Of a DNA stretch of 64,000 bases, positions 58,093 through 64,000 are shown piece after piece. The notes under the pieces are model-generated. The model saw only the letters and a list, made by a program, of their open reading frames with translations, did no database searches and was not told the origin of the DNA. The stretch comes from Paraspadella gotoi (taxonomy: Eukaryota; Chaetognatha). Position 1 is the first letter of the stretch. The number at the start of each line of letters is the position of its first letter. The stretch covers positions 27,162,517-27,226,516 of the forward strand of contig CM119265.1 of assembly GCA_051294375.1 (NCBI GenBank), in the 5' to 3' direction. The position numbers were made by a program, and so were the translations under genes.

Positions 58093-61000
58093 TCAAGGCT
58101 TTCCGACGACGGCGGCGTCTCGGCCCTCGGCGGCTGCGGCTGCGGCGGCGACGCGGGACCGATCGGCCTTGAGGCCCTGCAGCGCGCCCTGGCTCCAATA
58201 GGCGGAATCTCCCTGGGAGTCGACTCCCTGAGTCAACCTCTTCTTTCCCGCCTCGGAAGAGTGAAGGCGGATGATCTCCTCGTTGACGTAAGTTCGATCT
58301 GAGGAGGATGAGAGGTCAGTGGCGGAGAGGGAGACAACTGGGGGGGGGGGCAGGGTGAGGGATGAACTTTTAAATCAAGTTTTGATTTTATGGAAAATTA
58401 GATCGAGTTTTTTTTATCTCATTTGCATATAGTTGTGTTGGCTTTGAATAAAAATCAAGCCGGTTCCCGTGTCTTTTCATGTTCTCAATTTGTAAATTCA
58501 CTCTTGAGATTAGTATAGTAATTTATTATAAAGATTGCTTAGAGAGTTTTCGACACTGACCAATAATAATAATGAGAGAAAGAGAATGAATTAACCTGAT
58601 AAATCGAACTAATAAAACCGTACGAAATTAAATAAGAGGGTTCCCAGTAACAAAATATTTTACCAACGTAAAAACGTTCAACGTCCTAACAAATCATTTT
58701 GCCGAGGCAACTGCCTTTTAAAGAAAAGAAAAGAAAAAAAAAAGAAAAGAAAAAGAGAGAAAAAAAGGAAAAAATAGTTTACCAGCGGAAACGGAAGCGA
58801 CATGTTCGTCGTCTTTCATCTCGTTGGAAGTTGGGCAAGATGGGCGATGCTGAAGGAGGCGGGTCTCGGCTGAGGAGGCGGAGGAGGGGGAAATATTTTT
58901 TTAGACGCCATGGGATTTAATTAAGCAAATCAGGAGAAAGTTTGGATGCTCATTTCTGGCCGACTCTCTTTTGTTTAATGAATGAATTAATAGTTTTACA
59001 TGATTCATAATTATTTTGGGAGTGGGAAAAACTCTCTCTCTCTCTCTCTCTCACAGTCTTATTCTCTCTCACTATCACTCTTTCAACCTTTCTCTCTAGA
59101 AGTAAGAAAGAAAATAAATTCGCCGGCCGAATTCTTTAAAAGTTCCAACGCCCGCTAATAAATGATTTTGCTCCCTCAGCTCAAACACCGCGCATACCAT
59201 CAGTTTCCTATCCCACCACGGAAAAATTCCTACCGCTTCAATTACCCCGCCGTTCGCAAAAACATTTCCTTATTTGGAATTATTTTTTTTCTCTCTCTCT
59301 CTATCCTTATCGACCGCCTCCACTCACCCGTAAATGCCTCCTCTTCCTCGTCGACGGCCTCGTTTCCCCTCCCCGACGGCGCCGTCTCGAACGCGCCGCC
59401 ATCACCGCCGTCCAACGACTCGCGGCTGCCGGCGATGAAGAATCTGGGCGACGCCGCTCTCGGGGAGAAAGAGGAGGCGGAGACGACGGTGGAGGCGGTG
59501 CGGGGGCAGGCGTCGGAGGGAGACGGGGAAGGAGGTGGGGTGGAGAGGGAGGAGCGGGCAGGGGGAAGAGGACGATCGAGGGTGGGGGAGGAGGATGAGT
59601 GGAGGACGGGGTGGCTGAAAGAGATTAAAAGAAGGGGGGGAAAGTGAAAAGATTAAAAGCTAATAAGCCACCATAGCCTGTCCACTGTCCCTGTCCAGTG
59701 TCCAGTGTCAGGGGTAAGATAGCTTATTTATTAAATGATAGAAGATAATCTTCACATCGGGTGTACCAATTCCATTGCGTTATTTAATATTTATCCTAAT
59801 TTAACAATAAATAATATCCTTTCCAATTTTTCTAAACTCACCCATTCTTAATCCTTCCCTTCGTCTCCTTCATTTCGACGCCGGCCTCTTTCGATCCCGA
59901 GTCCCCGCCGAACCCTCCCAATCCCAACCCTTTGGCCGCGTTGGTCCACAGCTGCGTCAGGGAAGTCGGCGTCCGCGGCGGCGTTTCCTCGTGACCGCCG
60001 ACGCCGCCCCAGAACCGCGAGGACGACGCCGCCGCGTGAATTCCCTCGGAAACGGCGCCGCGGGAGGAATTCTCGACGCTGCCGTCGGATTTTATGGTCG
60101 GTAACGGATTCTCCCAGCGAAATGCATCTCCGCGTTGAGCGACGCGAAACGGCGCCGAAGCGGCTCCGGCGTCGTGCACCGAGAGGCGCCGGTCTCGCTT
60201 GCCCGGAGCCGTGGCAGTCGAGGCTCCGCCGAAATGGGCGGCGGGGCCGCGCGGTGGCGCCGGAGCTGCGGCGGCGGCGGCGTGGGGCATCATCTCGATG
60301 CTGCCCGTTCCCATCATGGGAACGGATGAGACGGGAGTGTCGAGGCAAGGGGACATGAGGTCGGGATCGAGTTGGAGGATTTCCTTGACTTCGTCGATGT
60401 GTTGCCGATGATCGGGGTTGAACTTGTTTAGGAGGAAAGAAGGGGTCATATTGGATCATTTTTTTATCAAGACTAAAACGTTCAAATTCTTACATGCCAA
60501 CACGTCAGAATCAGGTTTGTGAGATCTTCGGAAATGCCTTCCGGAAGTTTGATGATGTTGCCGGCTTTGACAAAGTTGACGACTTGGTTGTTGCTCAGCC
60601 CTACGAATTTAACAGCATTGGGGTAAGTTTAGGCATTTATTCCGATATCTTCTTCGATCAACTCACCCTGGTAAGGATAGGAGCCGAAGGTGATGATCTC
60701 GTAGAGGATGACGCCGAAGGAGAAGACGTCCGACTTGTGGGTGTAAAGTCCGTCGGCCAGCGACTCTGGCGACATCCAGCGGACGGGCAGCTGGGCTTTC
60801 TTCGTGAATCTGCGTCGAAGGACAACGAGAGAGACAATGTTGGACAACAATACCTTCTAACACTATCACACACATCGGGTTCTTCATTCCGAAACGATCT
60901 CTACGAAGTCACTCCCTTTTTTTAGTCTCGAACAAACGCGAAAAAAAAAAAACAAAACAAAAACAAAACAAAAAAACAACGAAACGAACCCGTCAGGAGA

Positions 61001-64000
61001 CAACAACAACAACAACGACGACGAACCTGTAGTAATCGCTCTCGCCGACTCGACGCGTCATCCCGAAGTCGGCGATCTTGACGGTCTTGGCCTCGTCGAC
61101 GAGACAGTTGCGGGCGGCGAGGTCGCGATGGACGCAGTTGATGGAATTGAGGTAGGAGAGTCCCTCGGCGATGTCGAGCGCCATTCGAGTCAGACGTCGA
61201 CGAGAGACGTCGGAGGATTCTGGCTCGTGGCCGGTGATCACCGCCTTGAGAAAGAGAGAGAGAGAGAAAAAAAGAATAAAAAGTTTCTATTTTAGTAATT
61301 TATATTTTAGTAATAGTTAAGTTAGTATCTACCTGCGTGACCAAGGATCGACGTGAGAGCAAAAACGTTCTCACGTCTCCGTGGATCATGAATTCCATGA
61401 CGGTGAGGATCTGGGAGAGGGGGTTGTCGTTGATTTTATTAATCAATTATTATTTTTGAAGTGCAGTTAATTATTGTTAATTATTATCGCACCTGATCGG
61501 CTGGTCTGTCCGACCTCGTACAAACTCCGAACAATTTGACGATGTTGCGGTGCGACAATTGCTTCATCATCTGAAAAACGGAGACGAGTTTAAAGAGAGA
61601 CCTCACCCTTTCAATCTGACTTAACTTACCTGCGCCTCGTAAAGAAAGTCGACCTTCTCCTCGGTCGTGGCGCAGTGGGGAAGAGTCTTGACGGCGACGG
61701 CGACCCAGTGGGCGCCGAGCAACGCCTCTCCGCCGTAAACTGTTGGGAGAGAATCGGCACAAAGTCAGGAGCCAAACGGCACCGCTCTAGATTCACTTAA
61801 GCATTAAGTAATACTGTTAAACTATAAAATTAATCTTCCTATCAGTTGATATATCAATTACTTAATACTTATTACTACTTTAAAAATTATCCATTCATTT
61901 TATTTTATCATATATGACAATTCAAGACCATAAAATGACATAACTGAATTCACGCGGATTCAAAAACAAAACGACTATATGCAAATGAGATTAACGAATT
62001 TTCCAATTCTAATAACCCCGACTCCCTCTCTTCCAGCCCCACCCCGCGCACCTGTCCCGAACGCCCCTCTTCCCAGCGTCCGGTTCATGACGACGTTTTG
62101 TCGCGGCATCTCCCAATCGTCGAGCTCGAGCCAAGTATTCGGCTCCACCCAACCCAGTTTGTGCTTCTCTGAAATCGGAAATTTAATCGAGAGAAATTCA
62201 CGAGTTTTAAAATTAAATAACTGTTGTAGCAACTGGAGATCTCTCGCGCTCTCTCGGTCTGCCGAAAGAGATTTTCGCATTCGTCGATATTCCTTCTCTC
62301 TGCACGTTTGCCTTTTCCTCATTAAAAATCTACCCAATTACCCATGTGGTGTTAAGATATGTAACCATGTCCATTTTATTTTTTAAATTGCCGTTGTTGC
62401 AATAATAATAATAATAATAAAAATTAAATTAAATTAAAACATCTCTGATCAACCTTCGACCGGTATTGACATCCACACCCACGACTGTCCTCACCAGTCT
62501 CTCGCCGCAACCGGCGCAGGTTGCGGTAGAAGCAGACGAAGATTCCGGCGATGGCAACGATGACGACGATGACGACGAAGATGTTGAGGAAGATGATGGT
62601 GTTGGGGCATCCCGGGTCGCGGGGATCGTCGAGGTCGAACCACTCGTCCAGCGGAGAGATCGGACATTCCTTCTCCTTCGGTAGATGAGAGTGGAAGCGG
62701 GAATCGGAGTGAGAAAAGGATCGAAATCGAGACTACTACCGACCGACCGACCTTGAGTAAATCGACGATGGGCGAATGACCTCTGGGCCAACGAATGGCT
62801 CGCTGATCGTCGCCCTTGTCAACGTAGACGACGAGGGACTCTCTCGAGGACGCGTTGTTGTTGTTGTTGTTTTTGTGGCGAGAAAGAGAGTGGGGGAATT
62901 TGTATCGAGCGACTTTGTAATTGTTTGTGGTTTTTTCGTCCTCGATGATCGTCTGCTCGATGAAGACGAGAGTCGCCCGACGATCGGAGGAAACGTCTCC
63001 CTCCGATTGGGGGGACTTGAATGAGAAGAGACAATTAGTTTTTATTATTATTATTATTATTANNNNNNNNNNTATTATTATTATTATTATTATTATGGTA
63101 CGATCAATCAAGACTCATTCACAGTCTCGTTTATTTACTGCCATTGTACCTGGCTTCCCTATCAATGAAGTGGTATAATATTTATTTATAATATTATAAA
63201 TATTATATTATATATATTATACTATTAACAAATAAATAAAATAAGTTATTTTAAATCTAAAAAATAAAAATAATAAAAATGGTGAAACAAGTAATTTCGC
63301 ATCTTTCATTATATTATATTATACTTTATAATATAATATTACATAAGCGGAAACTATGCAACGGTAAAGTTTTAAAGTTATACTAAGTTTTTTAATAAAT
63401 TGCGACTAATCACAAAGAAAAGAACCCCTCACCATTTGCACTCACCCATTCCGCCTCGCTCATCGCCCTCTCTTTCCTCTTTCCCTCCTTCCCGCTCTTC
63501 CTTTCCTCCCCTTCCTTTCCTCCTCCTCCTCCCCCTCCTCTTTCCCGCGCATCGAAGGCAACCTCTCCCGACAACCCACGAAACTTGATCCTCTTCAAAA
63601 ACGCGACGAGGCGTTCGGTGCTCCCCTTGGAATGAATGCGCTCTCGACGGAGGGCGTTGGGCCCGAATTGTCGCTGGTACGCGTCGAGAGCTTTGGCGTA
63701 GACCCAGGTGGCGTCGTAGGCGTAGGCGGCCCATTTGGATTCGGCGATTGGCGGCGATCCGTGAAGGGCGCGTCGCTGGTTGACCTCCTTGATTTTTTTC
63801 CGGTACTCTTCTTTTAAGTCGCCAACCTTGAAAGATTAAAAGGAAATGAGGGGGTGACATAATTGTTTAATAATATTACAATTATTGAATAATTATCATT
63901 TATTCGCCGGCTAACCTTTGTTCCCTTCTTCGTCTTCGGAACGTCGACCTCCGAATCCAATTCAGCGTAGAAGGCGTTGGTAATCTTGAGGCTCCCGCTG
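58093..64000 (-). CDS. VKR: Venus kinase receptor: Venus-flytrap ectodomain, one TM, insulin-receptor-type tyrosine kinase (5' end outside window)
   Basis: Exons, all in phase: 64000-63916 (partial), 63826-63446, 63015-62752, 62675-62495, 62168-62052, 61739-61630, 61570-61493, 61410-61333, 61244-61027, 60809-60667, 60600-60494, 60422-59842, 59614-59328, 58869-58783, 58298-58093. The ectodomain part resembles class C receptor/ANF-type binding domains ([34 protein letters not shown]). Then [18 protein letters not shown], a TM segment ([20 protein letters not shown]), and an insulin-receptor-like kinase: [17 protein letters not shown] (Lys), [42 protein letters not shown]. The tail (about 270 residues) is Ser/Pro/Ala-rich. 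The pairing of a Venus flytrap with an insulin-receptor kinase defines Venus kinase receptors, known from invertebrates. Confidence 0.88.
58405..58434 (+). repeat. Dispersed octamer-containing motif, copy 7
   Basis: TTTTTTATCTCATTTGCATA followed by TAGTTGTG in the last receptor-kinase intron. Confidence 0.45.
59660..59780. repeat. Fragment related to the 44-kb foldback element
   Basis: CACCATAGCCTGTCCACTGT, then AGTGTCAGGGGTAAGATAGC and TTATTTATTAAATGATAGAA, with GTACCAATTCCAT near the end. Inside a receptor-kinase intron. Confidence 0.5.
61974..62000 (-). repeat. Dispersed octamer-containing motif, copy 8
   Basis: Minus strand reads TTCGTTAATCTCATTTGCAT followed by ATAGTC, about 55 bases after a receptor-kinase splice donor. 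Confidence 0.45.
63063..63072. other. Assembly gap (10 N) in a TAT/TTA microsatellite
   Basis: Gap within a (TTA)n tract in a receptor-kinase intron; no coding sequence affected. Confidence 0.95.
63096..63182. repeat. Fragment related to the 44-kb foldback element
   Basis: GGTACGATCAATCAAGACTC, CACAGTCTCGTTTATTTACT and CTTCCCTATCAATGAAGTGG match the right arm of the 44-kb element. Intronic. Confidence 0.55.

Noticed and set aside
59162-59647. Plus-strand frame of 161 codons
   Set aside because: Antisense to the receptor-kinase tail exon 59614-59328, which fits in phase on both sides.

Overview
This is a gene-dense piece of an animal (metazoan) nuclear genome. GC-rich coding exons with GT-AG introns (often only 80-300 bp) sit in AT-rich non-coding DNA. 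Gene content is animal-like: piRNA-pathway Tudor/LOTUS protein, claudin-superfamily clarin, insulin-receptor-type tyrosine kinase, augmin subunit, transition-zone B9 protein. The compactness (17 genes in 64 kb) and the presence of a Venus-flytrap receptor kinase suggest an invertebrate, perhaps an early-branching lineage such as a sponge; the species cannot be fixed from this window. Five runs of N are assembly gaps.

All 17 supported genes lie on the minus strand. From right to left, which is the order of transcription, they are: a Venus kinase receptor (64000-58093, 5' end outside the window); a FIT2-type ER lipid protein (56248-53667); an RBM34-like nucleolar RRM protein (53392-50447); a 2,4-dienoyl-CoA reductase (50166-48507); TMCO4 (48296-45923); a TPR-ankyrin-MYND protein (45551-41160); a Ro60-like protein (40620-32721); a TDRD5-like protein (32203-25957); MDM1 (25582-22811); a clarin (22359-21239); a lysine-rich protein (20711-20214); AATF (20019-17764); a MYND-HAUS1 fusion (17585 to about 15115); an SFI1-like protein (14921-10236); B9D2 (9801-8878); TBC1D22 (8718-5472); and an ATP8A-type P4-ATPase (4177-1, 3' end outside). 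Spacing from stop codon to next start codon is usually 160-540 bp.

Nearly every exon model was checked by codon phase across its splice junctions and by conserved family sequence, so most gene structures are firm. The exceptions are one exon end in the Ro60-like gene (next to a gap), one junction in the TPR-ankyrin-MYND gene, two indels in TMCO4, and the C-terminus of HAUS1 (gap). Functionally the block from 9 to 25 kb is enriched in centriole/cilium/spindle genes (B9D2, SFI1, HAUS1, MDM1). The rest is housekeeping, germline RNA regulation and signalling.

Introns and spacers carry mobile-element debris: a tRNA-like SINE in two adjacent HAUS1 introns, a second tRNA-headed SINE family with about six copies, a 1.95-kb foldback element with arms of about 370 bp inside the Ro60-like gene, a 0.5-kb foldback element with relatives elsewhere, and a dispersed motif containing an ATTTGCAT octamer. 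The most notable observations are the MYND-HAUS1 fusion, the five-LOTUS TDRD5-like protein, the Venus kinase receptor, the dually targeted dienoyl-CoA reductase, the Ro60-like protein with a lost metal site, and the unbroken same-strand gene run.
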